Shown here: one piece after another, positions 36,755 to 44,956 of the stretch
How positions within the stretch are numbered: position 1 is the first letter of the stretch
How the letters are laid out: each line of letters begins with the position of its first letter
Source of the DNA: CAIYQJ01 sp963717255
Lineage (GTDB): Bacteria; Chloroflexota; Limnocylindria; Limnocylindrales; CSP1-4
Reading direction: 5' to 3'
Assembly (NCBI GenBank): GCA_963717255.1
Contig: CAVQVT010000002.1
Coordinates: forward strand, 1 to 64,000
Length of the DNA: 64,000 bases
Position numbers and translations under genes: made by a program
The notes under the pieces: model-generated
The model's database searches: none
Seen by the model: the letters and a program-made list of their open reading frames with translations, nothing else
Told to the model about the DNA's origin: nothing

Positions 36755-38590
36755 ATGTCCGATCCGGTCCGCACACCGCGCCGGGGGATCCGGCGGGTCG
36801 TGGCCGCCGCGTTGGCAGGCGCGATCCTGGCGTCCGCGTTCGTGCTCGGTCCAGCCGGGACGGTCACCGCGTTCGGCGGCGATCCGGCGCCCGTGTTCGC
36901 GGTCCAGCCGCTCGGGGCCTCCGTCTGGGGTCCGCCGCCCACGGGCCAGTCGGGCGTGCCGTGGTCCATCCAGCCGATGGTCGCGCTCACCGGTAGCGTC
37001 GATCCCTCGTTCAACTACCAGGTGACGCTGAGCATCAGCCCGTCGACCGGTGGGTTCGGGACCCTCTCCTGCTTCGGCGGCAACACCATCCAGATGCTCG
37101 GTGGCGTGGCCGCCTTCCGCGGGTGCAGCATCGACAGGACCGGCCAGGGCTACACGCTCGACGCCACCGTCTTCGGCACGACCGGCCTCGGCGTCGTGCT
37201 CCCGCCGATGTCCACGACCAGCCTGCCGTTCAACATCGGGGGCGGGGGCGGCACCGCGACGCAGATCAGCTTCGCCACCCAGCCGCTCGGGGCGAACCTG
37301 GGGTCCCCGCGTCCGGCGGCGCAGGCCTCGCGCGCCTGGGCGATCCAGCCCGTCGTCGCGGTCGTCGACCAGTTCGGGCGACCGGTCACGTCGGACAACT
37401 CCACGATCGTCCAGCTGTCGATCACGAGCGGCTCGCCGCAGACCGGCGGCCCCGGAAGGCTCGCGTGCAGCGGTGGGACCGCGACGACGGTCCAGGGTGG
37501 CTTCGCCCAGTTCACCGGCTGCTCCATCGACACTCCCGGCACGGCGTACCAGCTCACCGCGAGCACCGTCAGCTGGGGCTCCACCCAGGTCCTGTTCGAC
37601 ACGAGCCTGCCGTTCGACATCACCGGCGGCAACTTCGCGAGCCGCCTGCGGTTCAACACCCAGCCGCTCGGCGCGGTCTCCGGCGGCATCACGCCGTCCT
37701 CGCCGTCGGGCACGCCGTGGATCATCCAGCCGGCCGTGGCGGTCCTGAACTCGAGCGGGCTCATCATGGTCAACGACTTCCTGTCGATCGTCACGCTCGG
37801 GATCGATCCCTCGTCGCCCGCCGGCGGGCAGCTGTTCTGCGGGTCGGGGACGTCGGTGCAGGTCAGTGCGGGCATCGCATTCTTCAGCGGCTGCCAGATC
37901 GTGGGACCGGGGAGCGGCTACCGGCTCCGCGCCACGGCCCAGACCGTCACGGGACAGATCGGCCCCACCACGAGCCTGCCGTTCAACATCACCGCCTCTG
38001 CGTCGGCGCTCCAGCAGCAGCCGTCGGCGTTCACAGTCAACCCCGGAGGCGCCGTGACGATCACCGCCACGCTCACCGGGGCGGGGTCGGCCGGTCAGCC
38101 GATCACGTTCCAGGGCACGAACGCGCTCCACACCGAGTGGACCACGTTCGGGACGGCCACGACGAACGCCTCCGGCGTGGCGTCGATCACCGTCAGGCCC
38201 CAGTTCACGGCGACGGTCCGATCCGTCTTCGCGGGCTCCGGGACGCTGGCCCCGGCGACGAGTGACACGGACGTCGTCGCCGTCCGCGCCGCGGTGACGA
38301 TCTCGCCCGCCGGCACGAACACCGTGTCACGGGGCACGTCCGTCACGTATGTCGCCACCCTCCGGCCCGATCCGGGCCAGGGACAGCGCGTCCAGTTCCT
38401 CATCTACCGGCTTGTCAACGGCGTGTGGACGTTCAACAACCAGCGCACGTTCTTCACGAACGGCGCATCCCAGGTCACCCTGACCTGGCGATGGGCGACC
38501 GCCGGCAGGTGGTACGTCCGGGCCTTCGCGGCGTCCAACGCCTACTACACCGCGGGCTTCTCGCCGACGTCCATCGTCGTCGTGAGGTAG
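36755..38590 (+). CDS. Secreted Cys-paired Ig-module protein (paralogue 3)
   Basis: 611 residues, signal peptide at about 12-40 (VVAAALAGAILASAFVLGPAG). Three cysteine-paired modules with the same strand order as paralogue 2 (FAVQPLGASVWG, WSIQPMVALTG, LSCFGGN, FRGCSI; then LACSGG/FTGCSI; then LFCGSG/FSGCQI). Two closing Ig-like domains follow, the last with VQFLIYRLVNGVWTF and RWYVRAFAASNAYYT, ending VVVR. Organisation matches the gene at 34723, pointing to tandem gene duplication. Function probably structural or adhesive at the cell surface; no catalytic motif. Confidence 0.85.
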   Translation: MSDPVRTPRRGIRRVVAAALAGAILASAFVLGPAGTVTAFGGDPAPVFAVQPLGASVWGPPPTGQSGVPWSIQPMVALTGSVDPSFNYQVTLSISPSTGGFGTLSCFGGNTIQMLGGVAAFRGCSIDRTGQGYTLDATVFGTTGLGVVLPPMSTTSLPFNIGGGGGTATQISFATQPLGANLGSPRPAAQASRAWAIQPVVAVVDQFGRPVTSDNSTIVQLSITSGSPQTGGPGRLACSGGTATTVQGGFAQFTGCSIDTPGTAYQLTASTVSWGSTQVLFDTSLPFDITGGNFASRLRFNTQPLGAVSGGITPSSPSGTPWIIQPAVAVLNSSGLIMVNDFLSIVTLGIDPSSPAGGQLFCGSGTSVQVSAGIAFFSGCQIVGPGSGYRLRATAQTVTGQIGPTTSLPFNITASASALQQQPSAFTVNPGGAVTITATLTGAGSAGQPITFQGTNALHTEWTTFGTATTNASGVASITVRPQFTATVRSVFAGSGTLAPATSDTDVVAVRAAVTISPAGTNTVSRGTSVTYVATLRPDPGQGQRVQFLIYRLVNGVWTFNNQRTFFTNGASQVTLTWRWATAGRWYVRAFAASNAYYTAGFSPTSIVVVR

Positions 38591-38647
38591 CCGGCGCGGG
38601 CCCCGGCGGCGAGGCCGCCTGCGCCCGTGTCGACCGACCGCATCCCA

Positions 38648-38685
38648 GCCGCAGGGGCGGGGCCGCGAGGCCCCGCCCCTGCGGC
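38648..38685. terminator. Bidirectional terminator hairpin (17-bp stem)
   Basis: Arms 38648-38664 and 38669-38685 with a GCGA loop, placed between the convergent stops at 38590 and 38688, so it can serve both transcripts. Confidence 0.85.
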
Positions 38686-38687
38686 CG

Positions 38688-40040
38688 TCAGGCGGCGCCG
38701 GCGACGGTCGCGACGACGAGGATGACCGAGAGGCTCGCGACGAGGACGGTGACCGTCCACCCGACCGCGCTCATGAGCCGCCCGTTGGCGAGCGAGCCCA
38801 TGATCCGGCGGTCGCCGGCGAGGAGCATGACGAAAACGAGGATGAACGGCAGGAGGATGCCGTTGAGCACCTGGGCCAGGAACATCACGGTGATGAGGGG
38901 GAGCCCGGGGATCAGGACGAAGATCGCCGAGAAGCCGATCACGAAGGCGAGGATCCCGTAGAAGGCCGGCGCCTCGCGCCAGCGGTGGTCGACGCCCGAC
39001 TCCCAGCCGAACGCCTCGGTCGCCGTGTACGCGCTCGAGAGGGGGACGACGCCGAGTCCCAGCAGAGAGGCGGCGAGCAGGCCGAGGCCGAAGATCACCG
39101 TGGCGGCCTCGCCGACGAGCGGGCCGAGCGCCTCGGCCGCCTGCCCGGCGTCCGTGATGTTCGTGACGCCGTTCGCCCACAGCGTCGCGGCGCACGCGAC
39201 CACGATGAACGCGGCCACGACGTTCGTGATGAGCGTCCCGATGCCGACGTCGACCCGCTCCGCCGTGAGCTCCTCCGGTCCGAGGCGCTTGTCCACCACG
39301 TAGGCCTGGATGAACGCCTGGCCCCACGGCGTGATGGTCGTGCCCACGACGCCGACGACCGCCAGCCAGTAGCCCGGCGAGGACTCGAGCTGCGGCACGA
39401 CGAGCGAGTGGAGGGCGGTGGACCAGTCCGGCTGCGCGAGGTAGGCGGCGACCGCGTAGGCGACGGAGATCGCGACGCCGATGGCGACGAAGAAGTACTG
39501 GACCTTGCCGTAGCTGCCGCGGCTGATGAGCAGGACGACGGCGACCGCGGCGAGGATCGTCGCCACGGGGAGCGGGACCCCGAACAGGCCGAGCGCGGTC
39601 CCGATCCCGGCGAACTCGCTGATGACCGAGCCCTGGTTCGCCACGAGCATGAGGATGGCCGCGAACGACGCCCACCGCACCCCGAAGCGCTCCCGGACCA
39701 GCCCGGTGAGCCCCTGGCCGGTCGCGATCCCCATGCGGGCGCCCACCTCCTGCGTGAAGAAGAGGGCGACCTGGCTCGCGAGGAGCACCCAGAGCAGCGC
39801 GTACCCGAACCGCGCACCGGCCAGTGAGTACGTCGTGATGCCGCCCGCGTCGTTGTCCGCGAAGCCGGCCACGATCCCGGGGCCCAGGACGGCCAACGAG
39901 GCAGCGAACCGGAGGCGCCAGCGCGGGATCGCCGCCGGGCGCCGGACCGCGACCCTGCGCCGCCGCCGCGGGCCGACCGCCGCGGCGGCGGCGGCCGAGG
40001 TCTCGACGACCTCGGCCGGCGCCTCCCGGCGCGACGTCAC
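38688..40040 (-). CDS. NRAMP-family divalent metal transporter, atypical motif
   Basis: 450 residues, about 11 membrane helices after a roughly 45-residue Arg/Ala-rich cytoplasmic N-terminus. The fold follows NRAMP (PF01566), but the TM1 metal-binding DPGN is replaced by DNDAGG (in GFADNDAGGITTYS) and the TM6 MPH is replaced by the TPW of TTITPWGQAF. Loss of DPGN is known in NRAMP-related magnesium transporters, so Mg2+ rather than Mn2+/Fe2+ is plausible. The GTG start overlaps the stop of the MgtE-like sensor as GTGA, which fits a transporter controlled by that sensor. Cell membrane. Confidence 0.88.
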   Translation of the reverse strand: MTSRREAPAEVVETSAAAAAAVGPRRRRRVAVRRPAAIPRWRLRFAASLAVLGPGIVAGFADNDAGGITTYSLAGARFGYALLWVLLASQVALFFTQEVGARMGIATGQGLTGLVRERFGVRWASFAAILMLVANQGSVISEFAGIGTALGLFGVPLPVATILAAVAVVLLISRGSYGKVQYFFVAIGVAISVAYAVAAYLAQPDWSTALHSLVVPQLESSPGYWLAVVGVVGTTITPWGQAFIQAYVVDKRLGPEELTAERVDVGIGTLITNVVAAFIVVACAATLWANGVTNITDAGQAAEALGPLVGEAATVIFGLGLLAASLLGLGVVPLSSAYTATEAFGWESGVDHRWREAPAFYGILAFVIGFSAIFVLIPGLPLITVMFLAQVLNGILLPFILVFVMLLAGDRRIMGSLANGRLMSAVGWTVTVLVASLSVILVVATVAGAA

Positions 40041-41309
40041 CGGCCGCCCTCGCCGCGCGCGAAGATCTTCGGGATCCGCTTCTTCCACGCGGTGGGCAGC
40101 ACGGTGTCGATGGCGTCGTCGACGGTCACGATCCCCTGGAGGATCCCGTCCGAGTCCACGACCGGGACGGCGAGCAGGTTGTACCGGGCGACGACGCGAG
40201 CGACCTCCTCCTGGTCGGCGAGGACGTCGACCGCCACGGGCTCGTCGTGCATCACCTCGCGGATCGCCGCACTCAGGCCGCGCGACGATGAGGTCGCGGA
40301 GCGAGAGGACGCCGACGAGCCGCTCGGCGTCGTCGGTGACGTAGACGTAGTAGATCGTCTCCGCGTCCGGCTCCAGCTCGCGGAGGCGGTCGATCGTCTG
40401 GGCAGCGGTGAGCGTGTCCGCGACGGCCACGTACTCGGTCGTCATGATCCCGCCGGCCGACTCCTCAGGGTAGCCAAGGAGCTCGCGGACCTCCGCCTCC
40501 TCCTCGTCCTCCATGAGGGCGAGGATCTCCTCCCGGCTCTCGTCCGAGAGGTCGGCGACGAGGTCCGCTGCATCGTCGGGGCTCATCTCCTCGAGGACGT
40601 CGGCAGCCCGCTCGGGCTCGAGGTCCTCGAGGACGTCCACCTGCGCCTCGGGCTCCATCTCCTCGATGGCATCCGCCACGGCCTCGTCGTCGAGGGTCGC
40701 CAGGACACCGGCGCGGTCGCGGGGCGTCAGCTGTTCGAGGATCGTCGCGAGGTCGGCCGGGTGCAGCTCCGCGAGGCCCCTGTGGGGGACCTTGAGCCGC
40801 ACGCCGGCGATGGTGGACTCGACCGGGTCCACGTCCTCCCAGTCGATGTACTTCTCCTCGATCGGGAGGCGAAGGTTGCGGGCGATGGTGCGGAACGGTC
40901 CCTCGATGCCGAGGCGGCGGAGGAGGCCCGACGCGCCGACGTCCACGGCGACCAGACGCAGGGAGCCCTCGACCTCGTCGAGCCGGAGGTCGTTCACGCG
41001 CACGACCTTCCGGCCGTCGATGTCCACGATCTGCTTGTCGAGCAGGTCCAGCTTCAGCAGGATCTCGTTCTGGCGCTGCCGGAACTTCCCGATATCGATC
41101 GTCGCGGTGCGCAGCCTCGCACCGCTCTCGTCCAGGCTCGCGACCGATGCCCAGGGCAGGAAGATGTCGCGCTTGTCGGTGCGGGCGACAAGCCCTGTGA
41201 CAGGCGGATACGCGTCGCCGATCGCGACGATGAGGTCGGCGACGGTCCCGATCGACTCGCCGTTCCGGTCGAGGACCGGGCGGCCGATGGCCCTGGACAG
41301 GTAGATCAT
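40037..41309 (-). CDS. PRC-barrel / MgtE_N / CBS protein, soluble Mg2+ sensor-like (one frameshift)
   Basis: From ATG 41309 (GAGGTGG ribosome site): a PRC-barrel-like domain (about 1-75), a second small beta domain, an MgtE N-terminal helical-repeat domain (about 170-280, with LHPADLATILEQL, AADVLEEMSPDDAADL) and a CBS pair. The first CBS (about 290-345) ends at LRDLIVA; after one extra base near 40280 the second CBS continues in another frame (REVMHDEPVAVDVL, VVDSDGILQGIVTVDD) to FARGEGGR and a stop that overlaps the transporter GTG. There is no MgtE membrane domain. In MgtE this cytosolic part binds Mg2+ and gates the channel; here it is presumably detached and acts on the NRAMP-like neighbour. 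Confidence 0.8.
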
Positions 41310-41516
41310 GTGCCACCTCGCGGGCGGGTCCGCCGCCCGGCGCGAGGAGGCGCGGCGCATCGCGCGCCGCGTCGGCTCAGAGGGCGGTGCGGACCTCGCG
41401 GGAGCTCCCGGCGCCCCTGGCGCCGGGGGGTCTAGGTCCGGTCTCCACTGGGGGAGGGTTCCTCCGATGCGGACATGGCAGGTCGCGCCCTCCGGGCGCG
41501 GTCCCTCCGAAGTCTA
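41310..41516 (-). ncRNA. Structured 5' leader upstream of the MgtE-like sensor, possible riboswitch
   Basis: A TAGACT -10 box on the minus strand (41511-41516) would start a leader of roughly 195 nt before ATG 41309. It contains a perfect 7-bp hairpin CGCGCCC/GGGCGCG (about 41484-41500), a GGAGG/CCTCC hairpin (about 41455-41467), and a 9-bp hairpin CCCGGCGCC/GGCGCCGGG (about 41408-41428). Long structured leaders before metal-transport genes are often metal riboswitches. I could not match it to the M-box or yybP-ykoY consensus as I know them, so the class is unknown. Confidence 0.35.
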
Positions 41517-41594
41517 GTCCCGCCGCGGGCGCGCCCGCAATGTCGCGGCGGAGCCCGCCCTCGCGCGGCCGTGCCAGGCGCGGCAGGGGCGGTG

Positions 41595-41600
41595 TACGCT
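41595..41600 (+). promoter_or_regulatory. -10 box (TACGCT) for the diguanylate cyclase gene
   Basis: TACGCT about 82 nt before GTG 41682; the leader ends in TGGAGGAACC. No clear -35. Confidence 0.4.
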
Positions 41601-41681
41601 GGCGACTGGTCTCCGCCACGAGGCAGGTGCGCGGGCGCCCGGCTCGCGGCACGCGCGACGACGATCGGACGTGGAGGAACC

Positions 41682-42959
41682 GTGGCAGCGAAGGGCGAGA
41701 TCCCGGTCGCCGGCGCCGCGGGCGCGCGGCGGCCGGTCGTGCGTCGAGGCCGGCCGCAGGGAGCTCCCGCCGGGGGCGCCGAAGCCGACCTGTTCGGGCT
41801 GCGGGACGACGCCCCGGAGACGCGCTGGGTCCGCCGCCTGACCATCGGGATCGGCCTCCTGAGCGCCAGCCTGGCAGCGCTCGTCGGCGCGGAGTTCGTC
41901 GCCGGGGAGGCGTCGCCCGCCGACGTCTTCATCGCCGTCGCGTTGGTCGCGATGGCGGTGCTCACCCTCGTCGTGGTCCGCCTCGTCGGCGTGCGCGACC
42001 GGCAGCGGACGGCCGAGTTCGAGGACACGGCACGGCTCATCCGGAGCCTGTCGCGCGCGGTCTCGCCCAACGCGGTCGTCGAGGCCATCGCGGGCGAGGT
42101 GGGGTTCGCGACCGATGCCGATCACGTGGTCGTCGTGCGGCGCCGTCCCCGCGCGTGGGCGCTCGACGCCACTCTCGTCAGCGTGGGGGGCGACGTGGCG
42201 CCCTCGACGACGACGCTCCCCTCGACGGACCTCGTGCCTGCCGGCCGGCCGGAGGATGCGTCCGTCCGCCGCCTCGAGGCCCACGTGGCCGACGCGTTCG
42301 GCCTCCGGAACACGATCTCGGCGCCGCTCGTCGTCGAATCCGGCCTCGTCGGCGCGATCGTGCTGTCGCGGCGGACCGGCCAGCCCTGGGGCGACACCGC
42401 CCGGCGGCGCCTGGCGGTGTCGGCGGCCGAGGCGTCGGCCGCGCTCGAGCGCGCCTACACGCTGTCCGACGCCGAGGCCCGGGCAGAGACGGATCCGCTC
42501 ACGGGCCTCCCGAACCGCCGGCGCTTCGACCAGGCCGCTCGCGACGTCGCCGGCCGCCGTCGTGCCGGCGACCGCGTCGGCCTGCTCATGATCGACCTCG
42601 ACCACTTCAAGCGCCTGAACGACCAGCTCGGACACCCCGCGGGCGACCGCGTCCTCGTGGCCGTGGCGCGCGCGATCGCGGGCTCGGTCCGCGACGTGGA
42701 CCTCCCGGCCAGGGTCGGCGGCGAGGAGTTCGCCGTCATCCTCCGCGATCCGTCGGGTGCCGCCGAGGCAGCTGAGCGGCTCCGGGCCGCGATCGCGGCG
42801 ATCGACCTCTCCGACCACGGGATCCCCGGGGTCACCGCGTCGGTCGGCGTGGCGGTCGCGGCCGACGCGGACGAGCAGATCTCGTCGCTCGTCCGGCGCG
42901 CCGACGACGCCCTGCTGCGCGCGAAGCGCGAGGGGCGCGACCGGGTCGTGATGGGCTGA
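41682..42959 (+). CDS. Membrane-bound GAF-GGDEF diguanylate cyclase
   Basis: 425 residues. Two membrane helices (about 60-82 and 86-108), a GAF-like sensor region (about 125-255), and a GGDEF domain (about 265-425) starting at DPLTGLPNRRRF. The active-site loop is GGEEF (346-350), a functional variant, and an RxxD inhibitory site (R337-D340) stands five residues upstream, so product feedback is likely. Synthesises c-di-GMP from two GTP. GTG start with GGAGGA upstream. No c-di-GMP effector gene is seen nearby. Confidence 0.92.
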   Translation: MAAKGEIPVAGAAGARRPVVRRGRPQGAPAGGAEADLFGLRDDAPETRWVRRLTIGIGLLSASLAALVGAEFVAGEASPADVFIAVALVAMAVLTLVVVRLVGVRDRQRTAEFEDTARLIRSLSRAVSPNAVVEAIAGEVGFATDADHVVVVRRRPRAWALDATLVSVGGDVAPSTTTLPSTDLVPAGRPEDASVRRLEAHVADAFGLRNTISAPLVVESGLVGAIVLSRRTGQPWGDTARRRLAVSAAEASAALERAYTLSDAEARAETDPLTGLPNRRRFDQAARDVAGRRRAGDRVGLLMIDLDHFKRLNDQLGHPAGDRVLVAVARAIAGSVRDVDLPARVGGEEFAVILRDPSGAAEAAERLRAAIAAIDLSDHGIPGVTASVGVAVAADADEQISSLVRRADDALLRAKREGRDRVVMG

Positions 42960-43039
42960 GGCGGGGAACACCGACCCCCGGCGGACCTGACCCCCGGCGC
43001 GTGCCGGATCCCGGTGCGTTCCGGCCCGCTGCGGTCGCG

Positions 43040-43045
43040 TAGGAT
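43040..43045 (+). promoter_or_regulatory. -10 box (TAGGAT) for the membrane protein at 43055
   Basis: TAGGAT ends 9 nt before the ATG, again leaving almost no leader. No ribosome site. Confidence 0.5.
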
Positions 43046-43054
43046 TCCCACTCG

Positions 43055-43858
43055 ATGGACACGCGCCGCAACACGCGCCGCGAGCTCGCCGTCCTTGCGA
43101 CGGCGCTCGTCGTCGCGTCCCGACCGCTCGAGGGCGACCTCGTGTGGCTCGTGGGCGTCCTCGTCCTCGGTGCGGTCGTGCTCGGCGGCCTCCAGGCCCT
43201 CGACCTCGGCGAGCCGCGCGGCGTCGCGATCGAGTCGGTGATCGCACCCGCGGTGGCTGCGACCGCCGCCGTGGGCGCGATCCGGCTGGTGCCCGTGGGC
43301 CTCTGGCTGGTCCCGGCCGTCGTCCTCGCGTTCGTCCTCATCGACCGGGCCCTCGCCGCCGAAGCCAATCTGCTCTCGCGGCCCGGCGGAGAGCCGGCGC
43401 CCGAGGACCGGAACGCGCTTCTCGCCGTCGTCCTGACCTCCGCGTTCCTCGCGTTCGCCGGCGCCGCCGGCGCCGCCGGCATCATCGCCCCGCTCGGGAC
43501 GGAGGCCGCGGTGCCGGTCTCCGAGACGAGCCTCCTCGTCCTGGTGGCCGCCGACGCGGTCGTCGCCGCGCTCCTCGGGTTCCGCCTCACGCTCCTCGAT
43601 TCCCCCAGCCTGCGGGACGCCGCGTGGGGCGCGATCACGTTCGCGGCCGTCGCGGCGATCGGGACGGCAGCCGTCCGCGCGATCGATCTCCCGCGGCTCA
43701 TCGGACCGGCGGTCGTCACGTTGCTCCTCTACCTCTGGAGCGTCTACCTCCGTCGCCCACAGGGGTTCGGCGGTGACCGGCGCCGGCTGGCGGAGGCGGG
43801 CGTGCTCGTCGTGCTCGGCCTGCTGGTCGCAGGCTGGAATCTCCTCCTGCGCGGCTGA
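43055..43858 (+). CDS. Integral membrane protein of unknown function
   Basis: 267 residues with about seven to eight hydrophobic segments (roughly 12-27, 29-47, 60-80, 82-100, 120-145, 150-175, 190-235, 245-265). No family motif recognised and few conserved-looking polar residues within the helices. Alone between two promoters. A GC-rich 130-nt stretch with partial inverted repeats follows (43859-43988), possibly a terminator, but no clean hairpin. Confidence 0.75.
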   Translation: MDTRRNTRRELAVLATALVVASRPLEGDLVWLVGVLVLGAVVLGGLQALDLGEPRGVAIESVIAPAVAATAAVGAIRLVPVGLWLVPAVVLAFVLIDRALAAEANLLSRPGGEPAPEDRNALLAVVLTSAFLAFAGAAGAAGIIAPLGTEAAVPVSETSLLVLVAADAVVAALLGFRLTLLDSPSLRDAAWGAITFAAVAAIGTAAVRAIDLPRLIGPAVVTLLLYLWSVYLRRPQGFGGDRRRLAEAGVLVVLGLLVAGWNLLLRG

Positions 43859-43988
43859 GGAGCGCGGGCTACCGGTCCCTCGTCCGCTTCGCGGTGAGGG
43901 CGCCGGCCGTCCTGCTGCCCGGACCGCAGGGCCGACAGGACCCGCCCGGCCCGACGGCCGCCGGGCCCATCGCCGGGCACCCCCGTCG

Positions 43989-44017
43989 TTGACAGCCCCG
44001 ACCCCGGGCGCTATAAG
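43989..44017 (+). promoter_or_regulatory. Consensus-like sigma-70 promoter (TTGACA-N17-TATAAG)
   Basis: TTGACA at 43989-43994, a 17-nt spacer, TATAAG at 44012-44017. The best match to housekeeping promoters in the window. Transcription would begin near 44024, which makes the ATG at 44021 unusable and supports GTG 44093 as the start of the next gene. Confidence 0.8.
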
Positions 44018-44092
44018 GAAATGCTCTCCTCCCGCGATCCGGCGCGCCCTGACCAGCCGCGCGCCGCCCGCCCCCGAAAGGACCCTGCCTCC

Positions 44093-44950
44093 GTGACCTT
44101 CCCCGACCTCGACGCCCCCGCGTCCGCCCCGTCGGCCTCCCGCGTCCGCCGACAGCTCACCGACCTCGCGATCTCGCAGGCCGCGCAGGCGCGCTGGGCG
44201 GATTCCGCGGAGACGAACCGGAAGATCCTCGAGCTCGGGCCGGACGCGGAGGCCTACAACCGCCTCGCGAAGGCTCTCTGGGAGCTCGGCGAGCTCCGCG
44301 CAGCCCGCGAGCAGTACCAGGCCGCGCTGGCGCTGGACCCGACCAACCGGATCGCCGAGAGGAACATCGACCGGCTGCGCGTCCTGCTCGTGGAGGCGGG
44401 CGACCGCACCGTGCCCGCGCGCGAGGGCAGCAAGGCCCCCGTGACGATCTTCGTGGAGGAGACGGGCAAGACCGGGTTCGCGTTCCTGACGGATCTCGCC
44501 GATCCGAAGAAGCTCGCGCAGGTGAACCCGGGCGACTTCGTCGAGCTGACGCCGGAGGGCAACCGGCTGATCGCATGGAGCAACGGCGTCCGGATCGGCG
44601 TCGTCGAGCCGCGCGTGGCCGCGCGCCTCCTCAAGCTCATGGCGAACGGGAACAGGTACGCCGCCGGCGTCACGTCGCTCGGCGCGCAGGACGTGCGCAT
44701 CATCATCCGCGAGGTCTTCCAGGACCCCCAGAACTACGGGAAGGTCTCGTTCCCCACGGCCGCGAAGTCCGTCGACCTCCGCCCGTACACGAAGGGGACG
44801 CTCGTCCGAGAGGAGGAGGACCTCGAGGAGGACCTCGAGGACGACGAGGAGGACGAGGAGATCGAGGACCTCGAGCGGGTCATCCCGGCCGAGGTCACCG
44901 GCGACGAGGCCTTCGTCGAGGAGCCCGACGAGCTCGTCGAGGAGCCGTAA
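44093..44950 (+). CDS. TPR-repeat protein with acidic C-terminal tail
   Basis: 285 residues. Tetratricopeptide-like helices at about 25-105 (AETNRKILELGPDAEAYNRL, ALWELGELRAAREQYQAAL), then a compact domain (about 110-225, TGKTGFAFLTDLADPKKL), then a strongly acidic tail (about 240-270, mostly Glu/Asp). No enzyme motif. It starts after a GAAAGGA ribosome site; an upstream ATG at 44021 overlaps the promoter. Six nt separate it from the methylase-like gene, so the two are coexpressed from the strong promoter and may form a complex. Confidence 0.82.
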   Translation: MTFPDLDAPASAPSASRVRRQLTDLAISQAAQARWADSAETNRKILELGPDAEAYNRLAKALWELGELRAAREQYQAALALDPTNRIAERNIDRLRVLLVEAGDRTVPAREGSKAPVTIFVEETGKTGFAFLTDLADPKKLAQVNPGDFVELTPEGNRLIAWSNGVRIGVVEPRVAARLLKLMANGNRYAAGVTSLGAQDVRIIIREVFQDPQNYGKVSFPTAAKSVDLRPYTKGTLVREEEDLEEDLEDDEEDEEIEDLERVIPAEVTGDEAFVEEPDELVEEP

Positions 44951-44956
44951 GGCTCG

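Noticed and set aside
38648..38685. Hairpin as part of a mobile element or attachment site
   Set aside because: It sits exactly between convergent stops, as do the hairpins at 49559 and 59533, which fits a bidirectional terminator.
38688..41360. Single 890-residue MgtE-NRAMP fusion protein
   Set aside because: The middle is Arg-rich out-of-frame sequence; the second CBS domain is found intact in another frame and ends at a stop that overlaps a GTG start of the transporter.
41310..41516. M-box (ykoK) or yybP-ykoY riboswitch
   Set aside because: Core consensus strings of either class are not recognisable, so only an unclassified structured leader is reported.
44021..44950. ATG 44021 as start of the TPR protein
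   Set aside because: It lies 4 nt after the -10 box, before the expected transcript start; GTG 44093 has a GAAAGGA site and begins where the protein-like sequence starts.
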